Program-made: the position numbers and the translations under genes
Source of the DNA: Ornithinimicrobium avium
GTDB lineage: Bacteria; Actinomycetota; Actinomycetes; Actinomycetales; Dermatophilaceae
DNA: 64,000 nucleotides
Direction: 5' to 3'
NCBI RefSeq assembly: GCF_003351765.1
Contig: NZ_CP031229.1
Coordinates: forward strand, 3,720,001 to 3,784,000
The notes under the pieces: model-generated
Told to the model about the DNA's origin: nothing
The model's database searches: none
Seen by the model: the letters and a program-made list of their open reading frames with translations, nothing else
Shown here: positions 43,823 through 53,586 of the stretch, in pieces
How positions within the stretch are numbered: position 1 is the stretch's first letter
How the letters are laid out: the number at the start of each line of letters is the position of its first letter

Positions 43823-45343
43823 GTGAGCGAGCCCGACCCGACCCCTGCCGTGACCGGAGAGGTGACGGGGCCCCAGCGGGTGACCGCGCCGGACCTGAGG
43901 GAGACCCGCAGGGTCGGCGGCCGGGTCTGGCGCCTGCGTGCCGCGCGCGTGGTGCGCGGCGTGTCCCCGCCGACGATGGCTCTGGGCCTGCGACTCGGGG
44001 CCGACGACGTGTCCCAGCGGCACGCCCGCTCGGTCATCGACCTCGCGCTGCGGGTCGGGGAGGCGATGCTGTCGACGGGCGCGTCCGCAGCGGACTGCGT
44101 GACCAACCTGCTCCGCCTCATGCACGCCTACGGCGTGCGCTCGGCGCACGTCGACGTCACCTTCACCTCGATCACCGTCTCCATCCACCGCGGCCTGGAC
44201 GAGGACCCGCTGTCGGTGATGCGGGTCATCCCCGGGCGTGCCCCGGACTACACGCGGCTGGAAGGTGTGCAGCGGATCGTCGACGAGGCGGTGCACGCGG
44301 CCGAGTCGGGCACCGACCTGCGCGACATCGAGGACGCCAGGCGCGAGCTGGACGCGGTGCTGCGTGCGCCCCACCCCTACCGGCGGTGGGTCGTCACGCT
44401 CGGCGCGGCGCTGCTGGCCGTCGGCGTGGTCATGCTCTTCGGTGCCAAGCCGGGCATGTGGCTGGTGGCGGCCGTGTCCGCCGCGGTGGTCGACCGCGTC
44501 CAGCGCGTCATGTACGGCATCCGCCTCGCCGCCTTCTTCGCCCAGGTGGTCAGCGCCGCGGTCCCGACCTTGTTCGCCCTGGCGCTCTACGCGGCGGCCG
44601 CCAACGGCATCTCCGTCCCGGGGGTGGACAGACCCTCGCTGGTCGTCATCTCCGGCATCGTGATGCTCCTCGCCGGTCTCGGCGTGATGGGGGCTGCCCA
44701 GGACGCCCTGGACGGCTACTACGTCACGGCCGGCGCACGGGGGATGGAGGTCATCATGATGACCATCGGCATCGCGGTCGGTGTGGCCCTCGTCATCGGG
44801 TTCGCGCACCGGTTCGGCATCCCCATGGAGGCCTCGCCGATCGTCGCGGTGGGCGGCACGCCGCTGCAGAGCGCTGCCGGCGCCGTGCTCATCGCGCTCG
44901 GGTTCTGCCTGGGCACCTACACCGGTCGCCGCACGACGCTCGTGGCGGTGCTCGTCGCCGTGTTCGGCTGGCTGGTCTTCGAGCTCGGGCTGGCACTGGG
45001 GCTGGGGGCGGTCTCCAGCACCGCGCTGGCCTCGGCACCGGTCGGCGCGCTCGCGTATGCCGTGCACCGCCGGCTGCGGCTGCCCGAGCTGGCGGTCGGC
45101 ACGGCCGGCGTCGTCGCCCTGCTCCCCGGGCTCGCGGTCTACCGCGCCATCTACCTGATGCAGGAGGGCACGCCGGCGGTCGTCGGCGGCGCGGTCACCC
45201 ACTTCGTCACCGCCGTCTCCACCGGCGTCGCGCTGGCCGCCGGGCTGTCGATCGGCGGCTACCTGGCCCGCCGTCGCCTCGGGCTGGACCGCGCGGCGCA
45301 GCTGGCCCGCCGCCGCTCGGAGAGCCGGTACGTCTCCGGGTGA
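43823..45343 (+). CDS. thrE: Threonine/serine exporter of the ThrE family
   Basis: The protein has 506 residues from GTG 43823. The cytoplasmic ThrE domain (residues 70-190: VIDLALRVGEAMLSTGASAADCVTNLLRLMHAYG, VDVTFTSITVSIHRG) is followed by about ten membrane helices forming DUF1212 and DUF3815 halves on one chain, as in Corynebacterium ThrE. Many bacteria split these halves into two genes. It exports threonine or serine with the proton gradient. Confidence 0.9.
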   Translation: MSEPDPTPAVTGEVTGPQRVTAPDLRETRRVGGRVWRLRAARVVRGVSPPTMALGLRLGADDVSQRHARSVIDLALRVGEAMLSTGASAADCVTNLLRLMHAYGVRSAHVDVTFTSITVSIHRGLDEDPLSVMRVIPGRAPDYTRLEGVQRIVDEAVHAAESGTDLRDIEDARRELDAVLRAPHPYRRWVVTLGAALLAVGVVMLFGAKPGMWLVAAVSAAVVDRVQRVMYGIRLAAFFAQVVSAAVPTLFALALYAAAANGISVPGVDRPSLVVISGIVMLLAGLGVMGAAQDALDGYYVTAGARGMEVIMMTIGIAVGVALVIGFAHRFGIPMEASPIVAVGGTPLQSAAGAVLIALGFCLGTYTGRRTTLVAVLVAVFGWLVFELGLALGLGAVSSTALASAPVGALAYAVHRRLRLPELAVGTAGVVALLPGLAVYRAIYLMQEGTPAVVGGAVTHFVTAVSTGVALAAGLSIGGYLARRRLGLDRAAQLARRRSESRYVSG

Positions 45344-45350
45344 CCCCCTG

Positions 45351-46040
45351 TCAGCCGGTCCAGGACCAGGACCCGAGGATCTCGTCCAGCAGCGGCGCGG
45401 TCTGCTCGGCCTGGCTCTCCACCGCGGAGAACGTCACGACGTAGAGCTTGTCGTCGTGGTTGATCCACCGCTGCACCTGGTGCACCTGCGTGTCCTTGAC
45501 CTCGCGCACCAGCGTGTAGCCCGGGGCGTCCTCCCCGTCGACATCGATGGCGTCGAGCAGCTCGTAGTCCCCGTCCTTGCCCGCGAGCTCCTTGGCCGCG
45601 TCCGCGACGGACGCGGTCAGGTTCTTGACCGACTTCTCCGTGGTGACCACCACGTTGGTGAAGAAGTCGTCCACCCGCTCGGTGTCCTTGGCGGCCAGCA
45701 GGACTCCCTTCTCGTCCAGCATGTCGATCGCGTCCTCCCAACCGCCCGGGACCTCGACCTCGAAGCTGCCGTCCGAGGACTCCAGGGAGGTCGGCGAGGA
45801 CGTCTCGTCGGCCGGCTCCTCGGTCTTCTGCTCGGCGTCCGCAGTGGTCGGGGCCCCGTCCGGTGCCGCCGTGGTGGCCGTCGCGGAGTCCGCGGTCGTG
45901 GGCGCCGCGTCGGTGGAGGAGCTGGTCGTCTCCTCGTGCGTCGGGGCCTCCTCGGCGCACCCGGACAGGGTGGCCACGGCCAGCGCGGTCGCCAGTCCGG
46001 CGGCAGCCAGCCGGCGGGTGGTCGGCGTCGTCAGGGTCAT
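45351..46040 (-). CDS. Lipoprotein of the LpqN/LpqT type
   Basis: The protein has 229 residues from ATG 46040 (GAGGGAG upstream). A signal peptide ends in the lipobox LSGC (Cys about 28), followed by a 65-residue Thr/Ala/Glu linker. The globular part (FEVEVPGGWEDAIDMLDEKGVLLAAKDTERVDDFFTNVVVTTE ... DTQVHQVQRWINHDDKLYVVTFSA) resembles actinobacterial LpqN/LpqT lipoproteins, a PsbP-like fold. Function unknown; anchored outside the membrane. It converges on thrE with 7 bp between stops. Confidence 0.8.
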   Translation of the reverse strand: MTLTTPTTRRLAAAGLATALAVATLSGCAEEAPTHEETTSSSTDAAPTTADSATATTAAPDGAPTTADAEQKTEEPADETSSPTSLESSDGSFEVEVPGGWEDAIDMLDEKGVLLAAKDTERVDDFFTNVVVTTEKSVKNLTASVADAAKELAGKDGDYELLDAIDVDGEDAPGYTLVREVKDTQVHQVQRWINHDDKLYVVTFSAVESQAEQTAPLLDEILGSWSWTG

Positions 46041-46126
46041 GCAGCTCCCTCGGGGTGCTCCGCCTCCGGTCGGTCCGGAGGTCGTGTCTCGTCTCGGTGG
46101 TCCAGTATGCCGCCTGCGTCGCGGCA

Positions 46127-46132
46127 TACCGT
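46127..46132 (+). promoter_or_regulatory. -10 element of the PHP gene (leaderless type)
   Basis: TACCGT, 6 nt before ATG 46139. Confidence 0.6.
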
Positions 46133-46138
46133 GTGCCC

Positions 46139-47017
46139 ATGGCCTTCCCTGACCCCGACGCGGTCGTCGACCTGCACACGCACTCCTGCCACAGCGACGG
46201 CACGGAGCCGCCCGGGACCGTGGTGCGCCGCGCCGCAGCGGCCGGTCTCGACGTCGTGGCGCTCACCGACCACGACGTGGCGACGGGGTGGGACGAGGCC
46301 GACCGGGCCGGCCGTGAGGCTGGGGTGGTGGTCGTGCCGGGCATCGAGGTGTCCTGCAGCTGGCGGGGGATCTCGGTCCACCTGCTCGCCTACCTGCCCG
46401 ACCCCACGGACCAGGCGTTGGCGGGCGAGCTCGCCGCGAGCAGGCTCAGCCGGGACACGCGCATGCGGGCGATGGTGGAGCGGGTGGCCGCCGACGGCTA
46501 CCCGGTCAGCTACGAGGAGCTCGTCGCGCTGGCGGGGGAGGGCGCCACGCTCGGACGGCCCCACCTGGCGGACCTGCTGGTGAGCAGGGGCGTCGTCCCG
46601 GACCGGGACGCCGCCTTCGTCGACATCCTCTCCTCGCGCAGCCGCTACTACGTCGCCCACGCCGCGCCCGACCCCGTGCGGGCGACCGAGCTGGTCGTCG
46701 GGGCCGGCGGGGTCGCCGTCATGGCGCACCCGTTCGCCGGTGGGCGCGGACGCACCGTCGACGACGACGTCGTGGCTCGGATGGCGCAGGCCGGGCTGGC
46801 CGGGCTCGAGGTGGACCATCGTGACCACGAACCGGACGAGCGCGCGCACGCAGCCGACCTCGCGACGAGGCTGGGTCTGCTGCGGACGGGGGCCTCGGAC
46901 TACCACGGTGCGGGCAAGCCGAACCGGCTCGGGGAGAACACCACCTCGCCCGCCGTGCTCGGGCAGATCCTGTCGCGTGCCTCGGGGACGGCGCTGCTGG
47001 GGGCGGCCCCTCGCTGA
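46139..47017 (+). CDS. PHP-domain phosphoesterase
   Basis: The protein has 292 residues from ATG 46139. DLHTHSCHSDGT, LTDHDVATGWDEA, PGIEVSCSW, the central RPHLADLLVSRG, MAHPFAGG and ASDYHG supply the His/Asp/Glu ligands of the trinuclear PHP site. It belongs to the RNase AM (YciV/TrpH) group, whose characterised members remove 3'-phosphates from 3',5'-bisphosphonucleotides and trim RNA 5' ends. It converges on rhlE. Confidence 0.92.
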   Translation: MAFPDPDAVVDLHTHSCHSDGTEPPGTVVRRAAAAGLDVVALTDHDVATGWDEADRAGREAGVVVVPGIEVSCSWRGISVHLLAYLPDPTDQALAGELAASRLSRDTRMRAMVERVAADGYPVSYEELVALAGEGATLGRPHLADLLVSRGVVPDRDAAFVDILSSRSRYYVAHAAPDPVRATELVVGAGGVAVMAHPFAGGRGRTVDDDVVARMAQAGLAGLEVDHRDHEPDERAHAADLATRLGLLRTGASDYHGAGKPNRLGENTTSPAVLGQILSRASGTALLGAAPR

Positions 47018-47043
47018 GGCCGGTGCCCGTCGCGGGGCCCGGT

Positions 47044-48540
47044 TCAGTCGGTGCTGCCCTGGGAGGCGCTGCGCACACGCGTGGTGCGGCGACGGCGCCG
47101 GCCCTGGCCACCGCCGGAGCCCGCCTTCGCGGAGCTGGCCTCCTCCTTCGGCGCGCTGCCGTGCCCCGGGCTGCCGGCACCGCCCCGGCGGACGCTGCCC
47201 TGGCTACGGCCGCCCTGACCGCGGCCCCCTCCGTGACCGGAGGCGCGGCGTGGCTCCCGCCCACCGAGGTCCTCCAGCTTCTCGCCCGAGAGTCCCTCGT
47301 GCGTGCGGGCCGAGCGGGGCAGGGTGCCGCGTGTCCCCTCGGGGATGCCCATCTGCGCGAAGAGGTGGGGGCTGGAGGAGTAGGTCTCCTCCGGCTCCGG
47401 GTAACCCAGGTCCAGGGCCTTGTTGATCAGGCCCCACCGCGGCATGTCGTCCCAGTCGACGAAGGTGACCGCCACACCGGTCTTGCCGGCCCGGCCGGTG
47501 CGCCCGATCCGGTGCAGGTAGGTCTTCTCGTCCTCGGGGCACTGGTAGTTGATGACGTGGGTGACCGACTCGACGTCGATGCCGCGGGCCGCCACGTCGG
47601 TGGCCACGAGCACGTCGACCTTGTCGTTGCGGAAGGCGCGCAGCGCCTGCTCACGGGCCCCCTGTCCGAGGTCGCCGTGGATGGCGGCGGCGGCGAACCC
47701 GCGCTCGCTCAGGTCGTCGGCCACCTTGGCGGCCGTCCGCTTGGTGCGGGTGAAGACGATGGTGCGGCCCCGGTCCTCCGCCTGCAGGATGCGTGCGACC
47801 ATCTCGACCTTGTCGAGGGCGTGCGCGCGGTAGACGAACTGCTCGGTGGCGGCCACCGTGCGGCCCTCGCCGTCCTCGCTCATGGCCCGGATGTGCGTGG
47901 GCTGGGTCATGTACTGGCGGGCCAGCGACACGACGGCGCCCGGCATGGTCGCGCTGAAGAGCATGGTGTGCCGACCGGCCGGCGTGAGCGCGAGCAGCTT
48001 CTCGACGTCGGGGAGGAAGCCCAGGTCGAGCATCTCGTCGGCCTCGTCGAGCACGACCGTCCGCGCGTGGGCCAGGGTCAGGTGGCCCTTGGCGGCGAGG
48101 TCGAGCAGGCGGCCGGGCGTGCCGACGACCACCTCGACGCCCTTGTTCAGGGCCTCGATCTGCGGCTCGTAGGCACGGCCGCCGTAGATGGTCAGCACCC
48201 GGATGCCGCGGTGCACACCCGCCCTGGCCAGGTCGCCGGACACCTGGCCGGCCAGCTCACGGGTGGGGGCGACGACGAGGGCCTGCGGGGCTCCGGGGGC
48301 GGTCAGCTGGGCGAAGCCCGCGTCGCCCGGCGCGACGACGTTGTGCAGCAGCGGCAGTCCGAAGCCGAGGGTCTTGCCTGTGCCGGTCTTGGCCTGGCCG
48401 ATGATGTCGTGCCGGGAGAGCGCGACCGGCAAGGTCATCGCCTGGATGGGGAAGGGGTGGGTGATCCCGCTGTCCGTGAGCCCGCGGACGAGGTCGGGGT
48501 GAAGGCCGTAGTCGGCGAAGCTCGTGACGGTTTCCTGCAT
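47044..48540 (-). CDS. rhlE: DEAD-box RNA helicase, RhlE-like
   Basis: The protein has 498 residues from ATG 48540 (GGAAG 7 nt upstream). The Q motif (FADYGLHPDLVRGLTDSGITHPFPIQ), AKTGTGKT, PTRELA, TPGRLLDLA, DEAD, SATMP, and in domain 2 ATDVAARGIDV and HRIGRTGRAG are all intact. A C-terminal Gly/Arg/Ser-rich tail (about 420-498) binds RNA non-specifically. It unwinds RNA in ribosome assembly or mRNA decay; the mycobacterial equivalent Rv3211 stands in the same neighbourhood. Confidence 0.96.
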   Translation of the reverse strand: MQETVTSFADYGLHPDLVRGLTDSGITHPFPIQAMTLPVALSRHDIIGQAKTGTGKTLGFGLPLLHNVVAPGDAGFAQLTAPGAPQALVVAPTRELAGQVSGDLARAGVHRGIRVLTIYGGRAYEPQIEALNKGVEVVVGTPGRLLDLAAKGHLTLAHARTVVLDEADEMLDLGFLPDVEKLLALTPAGRHTMLFSATMPGAVVSLARQYMTQPTHIRAMSEDGEGRTVAATEQFVYRAHALDKVEMVARILQAEDRGRTIVFTRTKRTAAKVADDLSERGFAAAAIHGDLGQGAREQALRAFRNDKVDVLVATDVAARGIDVESVTHVINYQCPEDEKTYLHRIGRTGRAGKTGVAVTFVDWDDMPRWGLINKALDLGYPEPEETYSSSPHLFAQMGIPEGTRGTLPRSARTHEGLSGEKLEDLGGREPRRASGHGGGRGQGGRSQGSVRRGGAGSPGHGSAPKEEASSAKAGSGGGQGRRRRRTTRVRSASQGSTD

Positions 48541-48737
48541 GGGTTCTCTTCCGATCGGTCGGGCTGGGCCGGGCACGCGGTATGGCGTGCGCGGGCTCGC
48601 GCGGGCCGATCGGAGAAGTTCTCGGGGTGGTCGGGCGACGCGCCCGACCAGAAGCAACCGCAGCGGATGCGGCCGACCGGTCACCGGTGAACCCCTCAAG
48701 GGTAGCGGTTCGGAGGGCCGCAAGCACCATCACACAT

Positions 48738-48775
48738 CGACGGCGCGCCGTCCCGGTCGGGACGACGCGCCGTCG
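48738..48775. terminator. Terminator of the GlsB-type gene
   Basis: A 17-bp stem with one mismatch (48738-48754 with 48759-48775) and loop GGTC begins 20 bp after the 48795 gene ends. Confidence 0.75.
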
Positions 48776-48794
48776 GCGGTAGCTGCAGAACTGG

Positions 48795-49073
48795 TCAGCG
48801 AGTCACCGCGCGGTCGCCACGACCGGTGATCGAGCCGTAGATCAGCACGGCCACGATGGCGAAGACCGTGCCCAGGATCAGGCCCCAGAAGCTGAACTGG
48901 GCCCCGGAGGTGCCGAGGAACTGGGCGCCGATCCAGGAGCCGACGAGCGAGCCGATGGCACCCAGCAGGACGGTCATCCCGGCGGAGATGTTCTGACGTC
49001 CGGGCAGGATGAGCCGGGCCAGCGGGCCGACGATGCAGCCGACGATGAGCGAGACGATGATGGTCGTGATCAT
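48795..49073 (-). CDS. GlsB/YeaQ/YmgE-type stress membrane protein
   Basis: The protein has 92 residues from ATG 49073 with GAAAGG upstream. Three short membrane helices with GPLARLILPGRQ and TVLLGAIGSLVGSWIGAQFLG identify the transglycosylase-associated-protein family (PF04226), small stress-induced membrane proteins. A single gene with its own terminator; function unknown. Confidence 0.92.
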   Translation of the reverse strand: MITTIIVSLIVGCIVGPLARLILPGRQNISAGMTVLLGAIGSLVGSWIGAQFLGTSGAQFSFWGLILGTVFAIVAVLIYGSITGRGDRAVTR

Positions 49074-49239
49074 GTGAGTCTGACCTTTCGGGTGTGGAGG
49101 GCAGGGTGACTGCTGTCCCCTGCCGGGCGCGCAGACCTCGGTGCTGCGCGCGCCTGTACAAACGTCCACATATTACGGCCGTTCGGCGCTCAGGGCGAAC
49201 CGACGCGCCACCGCGGCCGGTCGGCGGGGGCGGACGCGG

Positions 49240-49467
49240 TCAGTGCGACCCGAAGCCGACCCGACCTTTCTCGGGGGAGCCGATCTCCACGTAGCCCAGC
49301 GCGGCGGCCGGCACCAGGACGGTGCCGCCCTTGTCGTCCTGCAGCTCGATGAGGGCGGAGCCGGAGGACAGGGCCTCGGCGATCAGCGAGCGCACCTGCT
49401 CGGGCGTGCTGTCCGACTCGAAGGTCACCTCACGGGCGACGTCCCGGACTCCGATGCGGATCTCCAC
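49240..49467 (-). CDS. DUF3107 protein
   Basis: The protein has 75 residues from GTG 49467, preceded by AAGGAGA. VEIRIGVRDVAREVTFESDSTPEQVRSLIAEAL and VLVPAAALGYVEIG are diagnostic of DUF3107, ATP-binding-like small proteins kept next to a TetR gene across actinobacteria (M. tuberculosis Rv3208A). It begins 41 bp after the TetR stop and is likely co-transcribed. Function unknown. Confidence 0.92.
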   Translation of the reverse strand: MEIRIGVRDVAREVTFESDSTPEQVRSLIAEALSSGSALIELQDDKGGTVLVPAAALGYVEIGSPEKGRVGFGSH

Positions 49468-49507
49468 GCGATCTCCTTCACTTGTGGGGCTGAACTTTCC
49501 CACGAGC

Positions 49508-50179
49508 CTAGCCCGCGGTGCGGTCCGTGTCGGCGCCCGCCCGGGGCGCAGCCGGCTCGGAGGACTGGGGGACGGCGCCCATGCCCCGCCAGCTCAGCGT
49601 GCTGACCAGCTCCACCGCGTGCTCGAGGGGGATCGTGGAGCCGCTCTCCACCCAGTGCCGCGCCGCCGACTGGGCCATGCCGACCAGCGTGCTCCCCAGC
49701 AGCACGCACTCCCCCCAGCTCAGCTCGGTCTCGTCCTGCAGAACCCTCCCGATCGCTTCGCCGCATCTCGTCTGAGCGCTCTCCAGGAGCGGGGCCACGG
49801 CGGGGTCGGTCCCCATGTCGGAGCTGAACACGAGCGGGTAGCCCGATCCCGGTCGGTCGACGAACGCGAAGAAGCCGTGCAGGCAGGCCCCGATCCGCGC
49901 GCCGTTGTCCGCGGTGGAGTCCAGCGCGGACTCGATCGTCTCCACGATGTCGTCGCAGACGCGCGCGGCCAGCGCGACGTAGAGCTCGAGCTTGCTGTCG
50001 AAGTGCTGGTAGAGGACCGGCTTGGAGACCCCGGCCCGGTCGGCGATGTCGTCCATCGCGGTCGCGTGGTAGCCCTTGTCCGAGAACGAGGCGAGCGCGG
50101 CCTCCAGCAGCAGCGCTCGGCGTTCGTCGCGGGGCAGGCGGACACGTGCCTCGCGACCGCGGGTCGTGCGTGTCGTCAC
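49508..50179 (-). CDS. TetR-family transcriptional regulator (Rv3208-like)
   Basis: The protein has 223 residues from GTG 50179 with AAGGAG upstream. The helix-turn-helix region (RRALLLEAALASFSDKGYHATAMDDIADRAGVSKPVLYQHFDSKLELYVAL, residues 19-70) is complete; the C-terminal ligand domain has SGYPLVFSSDMGTDPAVAPLL. The pairing with DUF3107 and the divergent adnAB genes is conserved. Its operator is probably in the 137-bp gap to adnA, but I see no clear palindrome. Confidence 0.92.
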   Translation of the reverse strand: MTTRTTRGREARVRLPRDERRALLLEAALASFSDKGYHATAMDDIADRAGVSKPVLYQHFDSKLELYVALAARVCDDIVETIESALDSTADNGARIGACLHGFFAFVDRPGSGYPLVFSSDMGTDPAVAPLLESAQTRCGEAIGRVLQDETELSWGECVLLGSTLVGMAQSAARHWVESGSTIPLEHAVELVSTLSWRGMGAVPQSSEPAAPRAGADTDRTAG

Positions 50180-50316
50180 CGGCGCTCCTTGTCTCCGTTG
50201 CCGCACATCCTAGGGGTCGGTCCCGGCGTGTCGCAGGGCGCGTGTGCCCCGGGGACGGCATGAACAGGCTCCCGGGGCGTCCCCGGGCCGCGGGTGTGTC
50301 GGGGGCCGGTGATGTG

Positions 50317-53300
50317 ATGGGGAACATGACGGAGGTAGACGGCGACGGTTCCGGGGCCCTCACCTGGTTGCCCGACCCGTGGCAGGAGCGGGTGGTCGCG
50401 CACCGGGGGGGCGTCCTGCTCGTGCTGGGAGCCCCTGGCACGGGCAAGACGACCACGGTCGTGCGGCACGTGCAGCAGCGGATCCTGCAGGACCACCTGC
50501 ACCCTGACGCGTGCCTCGTCCTGGCGCCCACGCGGCAGGCGGCCGCCAGGCTGCGGACCGCCGTCGGGCGGGGCCTGGGCCGCACCTTCGTCGAGCCGCT
50601 GGCCAGGACCCCGTCGTCGCTGGCCTTCTCGGTGCTGAGGCTGGCCGCGGTGGCGTCCGGCGAGCCGTTGCCACGGTTGCTCTCCGGTGCCGAGCAGGAC
50701 GTGGTCCTGCGCGAGCTGCTGTCCGGGCACGCTGCCGGTGCCGCCACCGCACCGGACTGGCCGGAGCACCTGGGCGCGGCGCTGCCCACGGCGGGCTTCC
50801 GCGACCAGCTGCGCGACCTGCTCATGCGAGCGGTCGAGCACGGGCTGGAGCCTTCCGACCTGCGGGGCCTGGCGAGCGAGCACGGACGGCCCGAGTGGGA
50901 CGCGGCCGCCGATGTGCTGCAGGAGTACGACGAGGTGACGGCCCTGTCGGAGCCTGGCGCCTACGACCCGGCCTGGATCTGCACCGCCGCCGCGGACGTG
51001 CTCGAGGACGACCCCGACCTGCTGGACGCCGTGCGCGGACGCCTGCGGGTCCTCGTCGTCGACGACGCTCAGGAGCTGACCGCTTCCGCCGCCCGGCTCG
51101 TCGCGGTCCTGCGTCCGCCGACCGCGGACGTGCTGCTCGTCGGCGATCCGGACTCGGGCGTGCTCGGGTTCCGCGGGGCGGTCGCCGACCGCTTCGTCGG
51201 ACTCGGCCAGGAGCTGCACCGTGCTCCGAAGCCCCGGCTGTGGGCCGATCCGGACGCGCCCGGCAGGAGCAGCGAGGTGCCGCGGGTGCTCCTGGGGCGG
51301 CGCTACGGCGGCGCGCGCCTCTCTGACGTCGTCGCCCGGGTCGCCGACCGCATCGGCACCACGGTCGGTGCCGCCCACCGCCACGTGGAGACGGTGCGCC
51401 CGGCTGGTCGCGCGCACCTCGGCGAGGGGGACGGCGGCACCGTCCGGGTAGCGGTGGCGCGCAGCCGCGCTCAGGAGGCCGCCCACGTCGCCCGGGTGCT
51501 GCGCGCCGCCCATCTGGGACAGGGGGTGCCCTGGGCGGAGATGGCCGTGGTCGCCCGCTCCGGCGCCCAGCAGGACTCGGTGCGCCGGGCGCTCGCGGCT
51601 GGCGGGGTCCCGGTGCGGGTCGACCGGGCCGGCCTGCCGGTCGGTCAGGACCCGGCCGTCGCCCCCCTGCTGCTCGCCTTCGACGTCGTCACCCGCGACC
51701 CCGGGTCACCGTGGGCCGTGACGCCGGAGGAGGCGGTGGAGCTGGTGACCAGCCCGCTCGGTGCGGTGGACCCGGTGCACCTGCGTCGCCTCCGTCGCCG
51801 GCTGCGCGGCGAGGAGCTCGCCGCCGGTGGTGGCCGCGCCGCCGGTGAGGTCCTGGCCCACGTCGTGTCCGACGCCGGCCTGCGCGCCACGACGCCGGCG
51901 CAGCTGCACCCGGACCTGGCACCGCTGGTGCGGGTCGGGCGGGTGCTGGACGCCGGGCGCGCCGCGCTCGACCGGGAGCCGCGCGGAACGGCCGAGGACG
52001 TGCTCTGGGCGCTCTGGGAGGCCAGCGGCCTGGCGACGCTGTGGCGGGAGCAGGCGCTGGGGGGCGGGCCGCTGGGGGCCCGTGCCGACCGCGACCTGGA
52101 TGCAGTCCTGGTGCTTTTCGGAGCGGCCGAGTCCTACGTGGAGCGACTGCCCGGCAGCCGACCCCGTGGCTTCCTCGACCACGTGCGCAGCGCGGAGGTG
52201 GCAGCTGACACGCTGGTGGCCGGCGCGCGCGCCGAGGCGTCGGTGGAGGTCCTCACGCCGCAGTCCAGCGCCGGTCGGCGTTGGCGCGTCGTCGCCGTGG
52301 TGGGCGTCCAGGACGGTGTGTGGCCGGACCTGCGGCTGCGGGACACGCTCCTGGGTTCGGAGTCCCTCGTGGCGGCGCTGCGCGGTCGTCCCGTGGACGG
52401 GCCGGAGGCGGTGCGCGCGGCGCAGGGACAGGTGCGCTCGGACGAGCTGCGCCAGTTCCACGTCGCGGTCAGCAGGGCCACGGAGCTGCTGCTGGTCTCC
52501 GCGGTGGCCAGCACCGAGGACCAGCCGTCGGTGCTCCTGGACCTCGTGGACCCCCGCCACCGGGACCGTCCTCCGGTCGAGGTCCCGCCGCCCCTGACCT
52601 TGCGGGGGCTGGTCGGGCAGCTGCGGCGGGAGGCGGTCGCCTCCCAGCGGGTCGGGGACACCGCCCGCAGGGACGCCGCGGTCGAGACACTGCTCGTTCT
52701 GGCGGACGAGGACGTCGTGGGTGCCGACCCGGGACGGTGGTGGGACGTCCGCGAGGTCTCATCCTCCCGGCCGGTGACTCCCGAGGGGCCGGTCCCGGTC
52801 TCGCCGTCGAGGGTCAAGGCGTATATGGAGTGCCCGCTGCAGTGGTTCCTCACCTCGCGCGGGGCCGAGTCCGGCGACGTCGTGCGGGCCGACATCGGCA
52901 CGCTCGTCCACGACGTGGTCGCGACCCGGCCCGAGGCCGGCATCGACGAGCTCACCGCGGAGCTGGAGCGGCGCTGGCCGGAGCTCGGTCTGCCGGCCAA
53001 CTGGGTCGCCGAGCGCAGCCGGCTGCGGGCACGCGAGATGATCGTCCGCTACGGCCGCTACGTGGAGGAGTCTCGCGCCGCCGGCCGCTCGCTGGTGGGC
53101 ACCGAGATCGGCTTCTCGGTCACGGTGCGGCCCGACCCGTCCAACGACGACAGCCCAGCCGAGGGCACGCGCACCGCGCGGCTGCGCGGCCAGGTGGACC
53201 GGCTGGAGTCGGACGCCGACGGCGCCCTCGTCGTGCTCGACCTCAAGACCGGTGGCACGAAGCCGGCGGCGGCCGAGATCGCCCGGCACGCCCAGCTCGG

Positions 53301-53586
53301 CGCCTACCAGGTCGCCGTCCAGGAGGGTGCCTTCGAGGACCTGGCGCCTGGTGCAGGCAGCGGCGGCGCCCAGCTGGTTCAGCTCGGGACCGGCAGCCGG
53401 CCACCGACCACCCAGGCGCAACCGCCGGTCGACCAGGACGAGGACCCGGGCTGGGCCCGGACGATGCTGGTCGCGACCGCCACCGGGATGGCCGGGGCGA
53501 CCTTCGACGCGCGCATCGGCGACGCCTGCCGGCACTGCTCGGCCCGGTTCAGCTGCCCCCTCCAGCCCGAGGGCCAGGAACGGTGA
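50317..53586 (+). CDS. adnA: Helicase-nuclease subunit AdnA (AddB-like)
   Basis: The protein has 1089 residues from ATG 50317; ATG 50326 is equally possible. An N-terminal SF1 motor carries Walker A GAPGTGKTTT (residues 38-47) but a weakened Walker B (VLVVDDAQEL, DD for the usual DE). UvrD-C-like motifs follow (RQFHVAVSRATELLLV). The C-terminal RecB-type nuclease has GQVDRLESD and VVLDLKTGG. Cys in YMECPLQWF and CRHCSARFSCP gives the four ligands of an AddB-type [4Fe-4S] cluster. With AdnB it resects double-strand breaks, as in mycobacteria. Overlaps adnB by 4 nt. Confidence 0.93.
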   Translation: MGNMTEVDGDGSGALTWLPDPWQERVVAHRGGVLLVLGAPGTGKTTTVVRHVQQRILQDHLHPDACLVLAPTRQAAARLRTAVGRGLGRTFVEPLARTPSSLAFSVLRLAAVASGEPLPRLLSGAEQDVVLRELLSGHAAGAATAPDWPEHLGAALPTAGFRDQLRDLLMRAVEHGLEPSDLRGLASEHGRPEWDAAADVLQEYDEVTALSEPGAYDPAWICTAAADVLEDDPDLLDAVRGRLRVLVVDDAQELTASAARLVAVLRPPTADVLLVGDPDSGVLGFRGAVADRFVGLGQELHRAPKPRLWADPDAPGRSSEVPRVLLGRRYGGARLSDVVARVADRIGTTVGAAHRHVETVRPAGRAHLGEGDGGTVRVAVARSRAQEAAHVARVLRAAHLGQGVPWAEMAVVARSGAQQDSVRRALAAGGVPVRVDRAGLPVGQDPAVAPLLLAFDVVTRDPGSPWAVTPEEAVELVTSPLGAVDPVHLRRLRRRLRGEELAAGGGRAAGEVLAHVVSDAGLRATTPAQLHPDLAPLVRVGRVLDAGRAALDREPRGTAEDVLWALWEASGLATLWREQALGGGPLGARADRDLDAVLVLFGAAESYVERLPGSRPRGFLDHVRSAEVAADTLVAGARAEASVEVLTPQSSAGRRWRVVAVVGVQDGVWPDLRLRDTLLGSESLVAALRGRPVDGPEAVRAAQGQVRSDELRQFHVAVSRATELLLVSAVASTEDQPSVLLDLVDPRHRDRPPVEVPPPLTLRGLVGQLRREAVASQRVGDTARRDAAVETLLVLADEDVVGADPGRWWDVREVSSSRPVTPEGPVPVSPSRVKAYMECPLQWFLTSRGAESGDVVRADIGTLVHDVVATRPEAGIDELTAELERRWPELGLPANWVAERSRLRAREMIVRYGRYVEESRAAGRSLVGTEIGFSVTVRPDPSNDDSPAEGTRTARLRGQVDRLESDADGALVVLDLKTGGTKPAAAEIARHAQLGAYQVAVQEGAFEDLAPGAGSGGAQLVQLGTGSRPPTTQAQPPVDQDEDPGWARTMLVATATGMAGATFDARIGDACRHCSARFSCPLQPEGQER